NCBI RefSeq assembly: GCF_004000745.1
Contig: NZ_BILV01000012.1
Location: 43,835 to 107,834 of the forward strand
Source of the DNA: Paenibacillus barengoltzii NBRC 101215
GTDB taxonomy: Bacteria; Bacillota; Bacilli; Paenibacillales; Paenibacillaceae
Length of the DNA stretch: 64,000 nucleotides
Direction: 5' to 3'
Shown: piece after piece, positions 17,433 to 25,888 of the stretch
Position numbering within the stretch: position 1 is the first letter of the stretch
Layout: each line of letters opens with the position of its first letter
The notes under the pieces: generated by a model
What the model was told of the DNA's origin: nothing
Databases searched by the model: none
What the model saw: the letters and a program-made list of their open reading frames with translations, nothing else
Position numbers and translations under genes: made by a program

Positions 17433-18650
17433 ATGGGACGTCCTCGCGGAACTTCTGCGGCTTACCGCTATGCGGTAGGTTTGATGTCAGGAACCTCGGT
17501 CGATGGCATCGATGCTGCTGTGATCGCCATTCGCGGTGACCTAGATGGAAGTGAAAAACCGGAAGTCCGATTGGTAGCGTACGAAAACACGCCATATTCA
17601 GATCAGGTTCGGGCAGAGATCTTTGCCATGTTTGATCCCCGGCAAGCGACGATCGACCGGGTAGGTCGTCTGAACGTGTGGCTGGGTGAGTTGTTCGCCC
17701 AAGCGGCGCTGGCGGTGATTCGGAAAGCCGGGTTAACTCCCGGTGAAATCGCCTGGATTGGCTCCCATGGCCAAACCATTTATCATGCGCCGAACGCGAG
17801 CCTCGTGGAGGGCCTCGATTTACGGTATACCGTTCAAATCGGGGAAGGGGCGGTGATTGCAGCCCGGACAGGAATCCCTTGCGTCTCTGATTTTCGCGTC
17901 GCAGATATGGCCGTGGGAGGCCAAGGAGCTCCGCTGGTACCATATACGGAATATTTGCTGTATCGTGAGGAGAAGCGGACGCTGCTGTTGCAAAATATCG
18001 GAGGGATCGGAAATATGACCGTTCTTTCCCAGAACTGTCGATCAGATGAGGTGTATGCATTTGATACGGGGCCCGGGAACGTATTGATCGATGGTGTGGT
18101 GACGCGTCTGACTGGAGGCGCAGCCACGATGGATGTTGGCGGAAGTCTGGCCCGGCGCGGCCAAGTGCATGCCAGGCTGCTTGAAGAATTAATGCAGGAG
18201 CCTTACTACGAGCAGCCGATTCCGAAGTCAACCGGACGAGAGCTGTTTAATGCGGCCTACATTGACCGTCTGTTAGAGTACCAGGCACGGTATGGTCTTT
18301 CAGCAGAGGATCTGGTGGCTACGGTCACCCGGCTTACGGCCTGGACGATTGGTGAAGGATATCGCCGGTTTGTTCGGGCCCAGCATGCAGCCGATGTGTT
18401 GATTGTTGGGGGAGGCGGGAGCTATAACCCAGTGCTGATGAGCATACTGGCGGACGAGATGAACGCGATGGGGGTTGCTGTGATGACGCAGGAAGAGCTG
18501 GGCTTTCACAGCGACGCCAAAGAGGCGGTAGCGTTTGCGTTATTAGCGGGCTGCACGCTGGATGGGGTGCCGAACAATCTCCCGCGGGTCACCGGCGCCG
18601 CTCATCCCGTGGTGATGGGGAAGATCAGCTATTCAGTTCCCAAGCGGTAA
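17433..18650 (+). CDS. anmK: anhydro-N-acetylmuramic acid kinase
   Basis: Converts 1,6-anhydro-MurNAc and ATP to MurNAc-6-phosphate, the MurQ substrate. Motifs: GLMSGTSVDGIDAAVI (about 17-32), GSHGQTIYH, DTGPGNVLID and VGGGGSYNPVLM. The 405-residue length is somewhat above the E. coli enzyme (369), with a short N-terminal extension and a longer tail. Anhydro-MurNAc arises from lytic transglycosylases, which are mainly known from Gram-negative recycling, so the substrate here may come from foreign cell walls. Confidence 0.95.
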   Translation: MGRPRGTSAAYRYAVGLMSGTSVDGIDAAVIAIRGDLDGSEKPEVRLVAYENTPYSDQVRAEIFAMFDPRQATIDRVGRLNVWLGELFAQAALAVIRKAGLTPGEIAWIGSHGQTIYHAPNASLVEGLDLRYTVQIGEGAVIAARTGIPCVSDFRVADMAVGGQGAPLVPYTEYLLYREEKRTLLLQNIGGIGNMTVLSQNCRSDEVYAFDTGPGNVLIDGVVTRLTGGAATMDVGGSLARRGQVHARLLEELMQEPYYEQPIPKSTGRELFNAAYIDRLLEYQARYGLSAEDLVATVTRLTAWTIGEGYRRFVRAQHAADVLIVGGGGSYNPVLMSILADEMNAMGVAVMTQEELGFHSDAKEAVAFALLAGCTLDGVPNNLPRVTGAAHPVVMGKISYSVPKR

Positions 18651-18697
18651 TTCGACGGTCGGTCAACGTGCAATTGTAGAGAGGGGATGTTAATAGG

Positions 18698-19840
18698 ATG
18701 GTGGAAAACGGGATTGATCGGCTTTCGGAATATGCCAATCTGCTGCAAGGCCATCGGCTGGGGTTAATTACAGCGCCGACCGGCCTTACCTCGGATTTTA
18801 GGTCTACAATTCAGGTGCTGCATGACCAGTTTCATCTGACGGCCTTATTCTCGCCCGAGCACGGGGTTCGCGGAGATCAGGCCGCTGGTGCGCTGGTCGA
18901 CAGCTACATCGATCCGATCACGGGGGTGCCGGTACATAGCCTTTACCGACAAGATTCCAAGCGGCTGACACCGGAGATGCTCGATGAGGTTGATGCCGTC
19001 GTCTATGATATTCAGGATGTAGGTATTCGATACTATACTTACATCTATACCATGCTTTACGCGCTGGAGGATTGTGCGGCAGCGGGCAAGCCTTTTGTCG
19101 TGCTGGATCGAGTGAATCCGCTGGATGGTGTTACGGTGGAAGGCAATGTGCTTAAGCCGGGGTTTGAGTCGTTTGTCGGCAACTATCCACTTTGTGTACG
19201 GTACGGTTTAACTGCCGGGGAAGTGGCCCGCATGGTCAACGAGCAAATGGGCTGGAATGCCGAATTGCATGTGATCCCGTGCCGAGGCTGGGACCGGAGC
19301 ATGCTCTATCCGGAAACCGGGCGGATCTGGGTACATCCGTCGCTCAATATGCCTAGGTTTGAGACCGCCTTGCTGTATGGGGGCACCTGCTTGTTTGAAG
19401 GGACAAATCTATCCGAGGGGCGCGGCACGACGTTCCCGTTTGAAATGATCGGTGCGCCTTATATTCAGCCGGAGCAGCTGGCCGCGGAAATGAATGCGAA
19501 GCGATTGCCGGGCGTGCTGTTCCGGCCGGTGTATTTTAAGCCGACGACCTCCAAACACGAGAGGGAGCTCTGCGGCGGCGTCCAGTTGTATGTGACCGAT
19601 CCTCGGGCGCTGCATGCGGTGGAGACCGGATATATCCTGCTGGATACCATTCGTCGAAACTACGAGGAATTTGCTTTCCTGCCGCCGATGCAGGAGAACC
19701 ACTTGTCCTTCATCGATATGCTGAGCGGCGACAAGCTGCTTCGCGAAGGGACTTTGCCGCTTCCGGAGCTATTGGAACAGTTCCGGGAAGAGAGCCGGGC
19801 GTTCGCTGCGATGAAGCAGCAATATCACCTCTATGCCTGA
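18698..19840 (+). CDS. namZ: exo-beta-N-acetylmuramidase (NamZ/DUF1343) without signal peptide
   Basis: Family DUF1343; the B. subtilis homologue NamZ removes MurNAc from the non-reducing end of MurNAc-GlcNAc chains. The motif SPEHGVRGD with Glu54-His55 and the later DIQDVGIRYYTYIYTM, LDRVNPLDG and FEGTNLSEGRGT stretches are family signatures. The B. subtilis protein is exported; here the frame opens MVENGIDRLSEYANLLQG, with no basic-hydrophobic leader and no upstream in-frame extension with one, so I infer a cytoplasmic enzyme acting on imported disaccharide. It lies between anmK and murK. Confidence 0.92.
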   Translation: MVENGIDRLSEYANLLQGHRLGLITAPTGLTSDFRSTIQVLHDQFHLTALFSPEHGVRGDQAAGALVDSYIDPITGVPVHSLYRQDSKRLTPEMLDEVDAVVYDIQDVGIRYYTYIYTMLYALEDCAAAGKPFVVLDRVNPLDGVTVEGNVLKPGFESFVGNYPLCVRYGLTAGEVARMVNEQMGWNAELHVIPCRGWDRSMLYPETGRIWVHPSLNMPRFETALLYGGTCLFEGTNLSEGRGTTFPFEMIGAPYIQPEQLAAEMNAKRLPGVLFRPVYFKPTTSKHERELCGGVQLYVTDPRALHAVETGYILLDTIRRNYEEFAFLPPMQENHLSFIDMLSGDKLLREGTLPLPELLEQFREESRAFAAMKQQYHLYA

Positions 19841-19857
19841 GGGGAGGCTGGATTCAA

Positions 19858-20781
19858 ATGAGATATGTCGTTGGCATCGACGGCGGCGGTACGAAAACGA
19901 AAGCAACGGTTGCCGATGAGACAGGGAACATCGTTCGCTCCTTCGCCGTCGGTCCGCTGAATCTCAACGGTCAGGATGCCGGATCGGTGGAACAAACGCT
20001 AGGTCATCTCCTGCAGATTACGACCGAGGTGTGCGGCGGGCTTGATCATTGTGTGCAGATGTGTCTCGGCGCGGCGGGGATTAGCAACCCGGTTGTTGCG
20101 GAGCGACTGACAACGCTGATCCGCTCCGGCGGTTACCACGGCGGGCTCGACTTGGTAGGCGATCACGAAACCGCGTTGTGCGGGGCGTTAGATCGCTCGA
20201 TCGGCATGATCCTGATCGCCGGGACCGGGTCCATCTGCTTCGGGCGGAATGCGCGCGGGGAAACCCATCGAACAGGGGGCTTCGGTCACCTGATCGATGA
20301 CGAAGGCAGCGGCTATTTCATTGGCCGCGAGCTGCTGAGCGCGGTCGTCCGGGCGGCGGACGGACGGAGCGGTCCCACTGCGATCACGGAGCTGGTCTAT
20401 GCGCAGCTGGAGATCGATTCGGTGCGGCAGCTGATCGGGTTCGTGTACAGCAAGGACACGAACAAGAAGGACATTGCCGCACTAGCCCCGCTGCTGTCGC
20501 AAGCCTGCGAGCTTGGCGACAGCACGGCGCTGGCAATCGCGCGGCGCAGCGCGATCGCTCTGGCGGAGCTGGCCGCTCCCGTGGCCAGCCGGCTCGCCCT
20601 GGAGGAGGGCGAGCTGGCGCTGGCCGGGAGCGTGCTGCTCCGCAGCGCGCACGTGCAGGCGGGCGTTAGGGAAGCGCTCAGCGAGCGCTTCCCCAGGCTC
20701 ACCTGCACGCTGCCCAAGCATGACGCGGCCTACGGCGCGGTCATGCTGGCGCTGCGCGCGCTGGCGCCCGGGCGGGGCTAA
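19858..20781 (+). CDS. murK: BadF/BcrA-family amino-sugar kinase, MurK-like
   Basis: Predicted kinase for MurNAc and/or GlcNAc, 307 residues, with the phosphate-1 motif GIDGGGTKTK (5-14), the second phosphate motif ILIAGTGSICFG (about 118-129) and GGFGHLIDDEGSG (about 140-152). Clostridial MurK of this family makes MurNAc-6-P and GlcNAc-6-P. As the last gene of the murein operon it would feed free MurNAc to MurQ and recover the GlcNAc half of a disaccharide. The last 300 bases are strikingly GC-rich. Plain GlcNAc kinase is the alternative. Confidence 0.8.
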   Translation: MRYVVGIDGGGTKTKATVADETGNIVRSFAVGPLNLNGQDAGSVEQTLGHLLQITTEVCGGLDHCVQMCLGAAGISNPVVAERLTTLIRSGGYHGGLDLVGDHETALCGALDRSIGMILIAGTGSICFGRNARGETHRTGGFGHLIDDEGSGYFIGRELLSAVVRAADGRSGPTAITELVYAQLEIDSVRQLIGFVYSKDTNKKDIAALAPLLSQACELGDSTALAIARRSAIALAELAAPVASRLALEEGELALAGSVLLRSAHVQAGVREALSERFPRLTCTLPKHDAAYGAVMLALRALAPGRG

Positions 20782-20795
20782 GCCGCCCGGCGCAC

Positions 20796-20841
20796 AAAAG
20801 GCGTTTCCCTTCAGGTTGCATCCATGAAGGGAAACGCCTTT
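20796..20841. terminator. bidirectional terminator between murK and glcF
   Basis: Long perfect inverted repeat AAAGGCGTTTCCCTTCA (20797-20813) and its complement ending at 20841, loop of 11 bases, with A and T flanks so it can serve both strands. A further GC-rich hairpin covers 20762-20791. Confidence 0.88.
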
Positions 20842-20869
20842 CCTTGTGCTCTGATCAGCCAAGCAGAGC

Positions 20870-22234
20870 TTACAGAGCCCGGTCTAACAGATCCATAATA
20901 TGCACGGCTTCCATTTGCTTATCCAAGCCGGCTCGCAAAATGCCTTGTTTCATCTGTAGCAGACAGCCCGGGTTCGAGGTAACGATGAGATGAGCTTTCG
21001 TCTCACGGACCTCTTCCATCTTGTCGTCCAAAATTTGCATCGACATCTCAAATTGGGTCAGGTTGTACGTCCCGGCTGAGCCGCAGCAGCTGTCAGGATG
21101 GCGCATTTCTACAAGCTCCAATCCCGGGATGCGGCGCAGCAGCTCACGGGGTTGGTTACGCACACCTTGACCGTGGGCAAGATGGCAGGAATCTTGATAC
21201 GTGACTTTGTAATTCAGCGGCTTGCTGAATTGGAGAGGGGGGAGCTCGGCTAGCAGCTCATTCGCGTCGCGGTTGCGGGCAGCAAACCGCTTGGCTCGTT
21301 CCTCCCACACCGGATCACCTTTGAACCAGTGCCCGTATTCCTTTAACGCCGCCCCGCAGCCTCCGGCATTGTTCACGATGAAGTCAACTCCGGCTCGTTC
21401 AAACGCTTCGATATTCCGCTTGGCTAGTTCTTTGGCGCCAGCCATTTCGCCGGAATGGGCATGCATCGCTCCGCAGCAGTTCTGTGCTTCGACAAACACG
21501 ACGTCGCAGCCGGCTTTGGTTAACAGCCGCGCCGTCGCCTGATTCGTCTCGAAGAACATCACATCCATGACGCATCCGGTGAACAAGCCGACCGTGAGTT
21601 TGGTTTCGCCTTCGGCTTTCATGTGTTGCTCCCGCTTGCGGCGTTCGCGCGGGGAAGCAACTGTTTCGACCGCCTTCTGCATTTCGCGCATCGACTTCGG
21701 CAACACCCGGATCAGACCGGTTTGATTGGCGAAGGCTTGCAGACCCAGCGCTTGAGCTCCCCACAGGACATTGCCCAGACGACGGACACGTTTCGGATAC
21801 GGGAAAATTCGTTCGAAAATCAAGTTGCGCAGTACCGAGGGCTTCGCCGTCTCTTGCTTCGTTTCCTGCACAACATGACGTGCGGTTTCCAGCAAGCTCC
21901 CGTAAGGCACACCCGCAGGACAAGCCGTTTCACAAGCCCGACAACCCAGGCAAGCGTTCATATGTTGCTCGAATTCCTCATTTACCGGGAGCTGCCCGGT
22001 TGCCACGCCCTTCATTAAAGCAATCCGTCCGCGGGGACTGTACGTTTCCAGCCCGGTTTGCTGATAGGTTGGACAGGTAGGCAGACAAAACCCGCAGTGC
22101 ATACAGTTCATGATTTCATCCAGATCAAAGGGTTGCAGGCGGTTGCTGTCTGTATGGGTCATAGGGAGGACCGTTGTTCCGCCGCAGGCAGGGGAGGCGA
22201 ACTCCTTAGATAATGAATGGTTTTCTCCGCTCAT
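20870..22234 (-). CDS. glcF: glycolate oxidase iron-sulfur subunit
   Basis: Electron-transfer subunit of glycolate/lactate-type oxidase, 454 residues. Two ferredoxin-like [4Fe-4S] motifs are clear, CMHCGFCLPTCP (about 40-51) and CLGCRACETACP (about 93-104), followed by two CCG domains with CCGAMHAHSG and CCGSAGTYN. The start overlaps the stop of glcD by 4 bases (ATGA), so the two are translationally coupled. No separate glcE gene is present, as in the two-gene Bacillus ysfCD arrangement. It acts on the cytoplasmic side of the membrane, passing electrons to quinone. Confidence 0.93.
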   Translation of the reverse strand: MSGENHSLSKEFASPACGGTTVLPMTHTDSNRLQPFDLDEIMNCMHCGFCLPTCPTYQQTGLETYSPRGRIALMKGVATGQLPVNEEFEQHMNACLGCRACETACPAGVPYGSLLETARHVVQETKQETAKPSVLRNLIFERIFPYPKRVRRLGNVLWGAQALGLQAFANQTGLIRVLPKSMREMQKAVETVASPRERRKREQHMKAEGETKLTVGLFTGCVMDVMFFETNQATARLLTKAGCDVVFVEAQNCCGAMHAHSGEMAGAKELAKRNIEAFERAGVDFIVNNAGGCGAALKEYGHWFKGDPVWEERAKRFAARNRDANELLAELPPLQFSKPLNYKVTYQDSCHLAHGQGVRNQPRELLRRIPGLELVEMRHPDSCCGSAGTYNLTQFEMSMQILDDKMEEVRETKAHLIVTSNPGCLLQMKQGILRAGLDKQMEAVHIMDLLDRAL

Positions 22235-23643
22235 CGTTGCACCACCAATCTCCGCCGATTTGTAAAGTTAACGATTTTACCGGGATTGAGAATACCGTTT
22301 GGATCAAAAGCGGCTTTGAGGCGCTGCATCAGTTCCAGGCCGGCTTCACCCGTTTTCAGGTGCAGGAAGTCCTTCTTGGCCAACCCAACCCCGTGTTCCC
22401 CGGTAATCGTGCCTCCTAATCGAATCGCCGCGTGAAAAATCTCCTCAAACGCTTTCTCCACGCGTTCGATTTCCTCCCGGTTCCGTTCATCAGTCATACA
22501 GGTCGGATGAAGGTTGCCGTCACCGGCATGACCAAACGTACAGATCTGTACCCCATATTTCTCGGCAACCCGTTCCACTTCTTCGACCATTTCCGCCAGA
22601 CGGGACCGTGGCACGGTGGCGTCCTCCAAAATCGTGGTCGGCTTCAGTCGGGAGAGGGCCGATAACGCCGCACGCCGCGCAGCCAGCAGCTTCGCGCCTT
22701 CCTCGGGTGTGCTGGCCACTTCGACTCCAGCAGCGCCGTGTTCTTGGGCGATGGTCGCGATCTGCTCGATATCGCGGTTAACGACTTCGGCCGGCCCGTC
22801 TTGTTCAATCAGGAGCATCGACTTCATTTCCAAAGGGAGACCGAGCTTCGCAAAGTCGTCCACGACCTTCATCGTTCCTTGATCCATGAACTCTACGGTG
22901 GCTGGGATGATTTTCGAGGCGATGATGGCTTCGACGGTTTTAGCGGCATCCACCAAATTCCGGTAATAAGCGACCAGGGTTCGCTTCGTTTCCGGCAATG
23001 GGAGCAGCTTGAGCGTAACCTCCGTGATGACGGCAAGCGTTCCTTCGGAACCAACGAGCAGCCGCGTCATATCATATCCGGCGACGTCCTTGACGTTCTT
23101 CCCGCCGCAGCGCAGAATCTCGCCCGACGGCAGCACGTATTCCAGGCCCATCACGTAATCCTTCGTTACGCCGTACTTGAGTCCGCGCATCCCTCCGGCC
23201 CCTTGGGCGATATTTCCGCCAATCGTGGAAATCCGCATACTCCCTGGGTCTGGCGGATAGAACAGTCCTAACGCTTCGACGGCATGATGCAAGTTGGCGG
23301 TGACAACTCCAGGGCCAACGGTCGCTGTCAGATTTGCCGTATCAATTTCGTGGATTTGATTCATTCGGTTCATGTTAAGGACGATCCCGCTCTGAATCGG
23401 AATGGTGCTGCCAGCGAGGTTGGTACCGGATCCTCGGGTGATAATCGGAATCTGGTGCGTATTCGCTAACCGCAAAATGCCGGAAACCTCCTGAGCCGAG
23501 GCAGGGAAAACGACCGCGTCAGGTAAGGATTGGTACATCGGCGTAGCATCATAGGAATAGGCGTATAGATCGGCCGGGCGGTCCAACACCCATTTGTCCC
23601 CGACGAGGGCTTGAAGCTGTGCTTTCACTTCGGGACTGATCAA
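22231..23643 (-). CDS. glcD: glycolate oxidase FAD-linked subunit
   Basis: FAD-dependent 2-hydroxyacid oxidase, 470 residues. FAD-binding domain about 40-180 (ITRGSGTNLAGS, TIGGNIAQGAGG), C-terminal substrate domain about 215-460 with FGHAGDGNLHPT and GTITGEHGVG. It starts with TTG at 23643; GGGAGG lies 8 bases upstream and there is no nearby ATG. Together with glcF it oxidises glycolate, or possibly D-lactate, to the keto acid. It is divergent from a FadR-type regulator with 167 bases between them, the usual layout for this pathway. Confidence 0.93.
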   Translation of the reverse strand: MISPEVKAQLQALVGDKWVLDRPADLYAYSYDATPMYQSLPDAVVFPASAQEVSGILRLANTHQIPIITRGSGTNLAGSTIPIQSGIVLNMNRMNQIHEIDTANLTATVGPGVVTANLHHAVEALGLFYPPDPGSMRISTIGGNIAQGAGGMRGLKYGVTKDYVMGLEYVLPSGEILRCGGKNVKDVAGYDMTRLLVGSEGTLAVITEVTLKLLPLPETKRTLVAYYRNLVDAAKTVEAIIASKIIPATVEFMDQGTMKVVDDFAKLGLPLEMKSMLLIEQDGPAEVVNRDIEQIATIAQEHGAAGVEVASTPEEGAKLLAARRAALSALSRLKPTTILEDATVPRSRLAEMVEEVERVAEKYGVQICTFGHAGDGNLHPTCMTDERNREEIERVEKAFEEIFHAAIRLGGTITGEHGVGLAKKDFLHLKTGEAGLELMQRLKAAFDPNGILNPGKIVNFTNRRRLVVQR

Positions 23644-23725
23644 TTCACATTCCTCCCGTTTTCTGGTATAAACAAATTATCAGATTAATCAGGTCATCAG
23701 ATGAATTTTAAATTTGAAATAAATC

Positions 23726-23741
23726 TACCATATCGCTGGTA
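23726..23741. promoter_or_regulatory. inverted repeat in the glcD/regulator divergent promoter
   Basis: TACCA-N6-TGGTA (23726-23741) lies between the divergent genes. Nearby, ATCAGAT occurs twice, flanking ATCAGG (about 23678-23701). FadR-type regulators favour TGGTnnnACCA-like sites; this one is inside-out, so assignment is tentative. Confidence 0.35.
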
Positions 23742-23810
23742 AATTGTATAGACTGTAATTTAAGAATGATGATTGTTTTAGGAAGGCCGCGGCCGGAAGA
23801 GGGAGTAATC

Positions 23811-24521
23811 ATGGATTTAGGCAAAAAAAATTACGAAATCATCACCGAGGAACTGGAGCGGATCATTGCAACCGGGAAGGTGAAGCCGGGAGAGAAGCTG
23901 GAGACAATCGAAAATATGGCCAAACGCTATCGCGTTGGCCGTTCCACCGTCCGCGAGGCGATCAGCCATTTGAAAGCCCGGGGCCTGCTGGAGACGCGGC
24001 AGGGAGGCGGAACCTACGTCCGGGCGCAGGCATTAGAATCAATGGCAGCCCAGCAAATCAAGAACTGCGAGGACCTGCAGCAACTGCTGGAGGTGCGCAG
24101 CATTCTGGAGGTTGGAAGCATTGAGCTGGCAGCCCTCCACCGGAGTGAAGCCGATGTGGCTGAACTTTCGGAGATCGTTGCTCTAATGGAGGAAGCGATC
24201 GGGAACGAAGAAGTCAGCCAGGTGCATGACGTCAATTTTCACTTAGCCATCGCCAAAGCAACGCAAAACCCGTTGCTCCGTCAAATGATGGAAAGCATCT
24301 CCACCATGATGATGCGTACGATCCGCGACAGCCGCAGCTTGTGGCTGTTCAGCGAGCAGGAATCGGCCCACCGTCTGTTCCAGGAGCACCGCCAAATGCT
24401 GGAGGCGATCCGCAAGCAGAACCCGCAGGCAGCGGCAGACCTGATGCGGACGCACCTAACCAAGGTTGGACAAGCGCTGATGGGAGCTTCGGATCAACCG
24501 AGTTCTTCGGAAATCAACTGA
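23811..24521 (+). CDS. GntR-family (FadR subfamily) regulator of glycolate/lactate genes
   Basis: Ligand-responsive repressor or activator, about 236 residues. N-terminal winged helix (1-70) with GEKLETIENMAKRYRVGRS and REAISHLKARG, then the all-helical FCD ligand domain (about 80-225) with metal/ligand histidines in HDVNFHLAIA and FQEHRQM. ATG 23811 is preferred because AGGGAG lies 5 bases upstream; the frame is open to 23766. Divergent placement from glcD-glcF suggests it senses a hydroxyacid, as GlcC and LldR do. Confidence 0.9.
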   Translation: MDLGKKNYEIITEELERIIATGKVKPGEKLETIENMAKRYRVGRSTVREAISHLKARGLLETRQGGGTYVRAQALESMAAQQIKNCEDLQQLLEVRSILEVGSIELAALHRSEADVAELSEIVALMEEAIGNEEVSQVHDVNFHLAIAKATQNPLLRQMMESISTMMMRTIRDSRSLWLFSEQESAHRLFQEHRQMLEAIRKQNPQAAADLMRTHLTKVGQALMGASDQPSSSEIN

Positions 24522-24538
24522 ATGGATACGAACATCGA

Positions 24539-24573
24539 AAAGACCTGACTCCTTACGATCAGGTCTTTCTTTA
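24539..24573 (+). terminator. terminator after the GntR gene
   Basis: Perfect 10-bp stem AAAGACCTGA/TCAGGTCTTT (24539-24548 and 24559-24568), then CTTT. Confidence 0.85.
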
Positions 24574-24625
24574 GCATTCAAGACGTATAAGTATTACATG
24601 CTGCCCCCGGTTGTCTGCTAGCTTC

Positions 24626-25738
24626 TTATGCTTCGCCCGCTTGCAGCGTGAGTTGGGCTGCCGCCGTTTCCACGCCGTTGACCAGCAGCACGATGCGGTG
24701 TTCGCCAGGGTAATGGCGGCGGGTGGACAAGTCAGCCCAGCTATGCCGCCGAGTGCCGCTGAGGCGTGAACCGCCGGGTACCGTTTTGTCCGACAATAAA
24801 AATAGCTTCCGCGACGTGCGGCCTCCGGCTTTGACGAAATCGATGCCGTATTCAATGCGCACCTTGGCCGGGGCGCCTGAGCGGATGGTCAGCTCGTAAC
24901 GGAGCTCGCTGGCCTCACCGATCCGCAGTACGTTTGGTTCAATTACGAGCGAGGCAGCTGTTGTCAGAGGCTCACTGTCCTCGCCGGTGGCGTAGCCGAA
25001 CAGCTCCAGAACCTCAGGGCTGCCGCGTCGGATCAGCGTCCGGCAGCCGTGTCGAATGATCCAATCGGTGTGCGGATGGGAGCCTTTCCAGCGCCGGGCG
25101 ATCTCCAGCACTAGGTCTGGATGGTCCTTAGCGATGTCGTTCAGGTTGTTGGCCACACTTTTGCGAACATACAAGCTCGGATCGGCCTTCATTTGCTCCA
25201 GGATCGGCAAAATTGGCGCGGGATCACGCTTGAACATCGGCAGTGCTTGTCCCCATTGCAGGCGCGGCCTGCAGCCTTCACTGGCCAAGCGGCGTACATG
25301 CTCGTTGTTATGCTGCGCCCAGGCCAACATTTGCCGCATCATCCGCTCGGGGTCCCGTTCAATAAATGAACGGACGGCAAACTCCGCGGACGATTTAGAC
25401 GTGAAGCGCTCCAGCGCTTGCATCGCCTGCTCCCAGTCCGCTTCGGCCTGACCAAACACCTCTACGAAATCGGGAAAGAAGAGGTAGGGGAACCCCACGC
25501 AGGTATCATCAATGGCATATAAGATGTCCAGCGCTTCTCCAAAGCTGGCAGGCAACAAAGCGCCCAGCTTTAACGAGATCTGCCGCATCCGCGCCTTGAG
25601 CTCCAACTTGTCCCAAGTTTCGTCCATCACGTCAGTCACGAATCGTTCCGTATCAAAGGGAGCGTAAGCTTCCTTCACTTTGCTGCCGAAATCCCGCAGA
25701 AATTCCTCACTATAAATTGATTTTAATGTATCTGCCAT
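24626..25738 (-). CDS. AlkC-like DNA alkylation repair protein (HEAT repeats)
   Basis: Predicted 3-methyladenine DNA glycosylase of the AlkC branch, 370 residues, built of helical HEAT-like repeats (about 30-245) with signatures AIDDTCVGFPYLFFPDFVE in two parts, RPRLQWGQALP and SVANNLNDIAKDHP, and HGCRTLIRRG. The C-terminal 100 residues form a beta-sandwich-like extension rich in RYELTIRSG-type strands, which some AlkC proteins carry and which resembles an immunoglobulin-like domain. It is a single gene with ATG at 25738 behind GGAG. Confidence 0.82.
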   Translation of the reverse strand: MADTLKSIYSEEFLRDFGSKVKEAYAPFDTERFVTDVMDETWDKLELKARMRQISLKLGALLPASFGEALDILYAIDDTCVGFPYLFFPDFVEVFGQAEADWEQAMQALERFTSKSSAEFAVRSFIERDPERMMRQMLAWAQHNNEHVRRLASEGCRPRLQWGQALPMFKRDPAPILPILEQMKADPSLYVRKSVANNLNDIAKDHPDLVLEIARRWKGSHPHTDWIIRHGCRTLIRRGSPEVLELFGYATGEDSEPLTTAASLVIEPNVLRIGEASELRYELTIRSGAPAKVRIEYGIDFVKAGGRTSRKLFLLSDKTVPGGSRLSGTRRHSWADLSTRRHYPGEHRIVLLVNGVETAAAQLTLQAGEA

Positions 25739-25888
25739 GTCTATTCTCCGTTCTATCCAAACTGAGGTTGAAAGTTTCAGGGGTCTATTTTACGATAACG
25801 ATTTAATTGAGCGCAAACCATGATGATACACGCTGTTAACGTATTTGATTATAATCTAACCATTTGGTAGTGAAAGGGGAAGCCCCAA

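Noticed and set aside
17260..18231. 323-codon antisense frame across the permease/anmK junction
   Set aside because: Crosses two well-supported genes and shows no domain or ribosome binding site.
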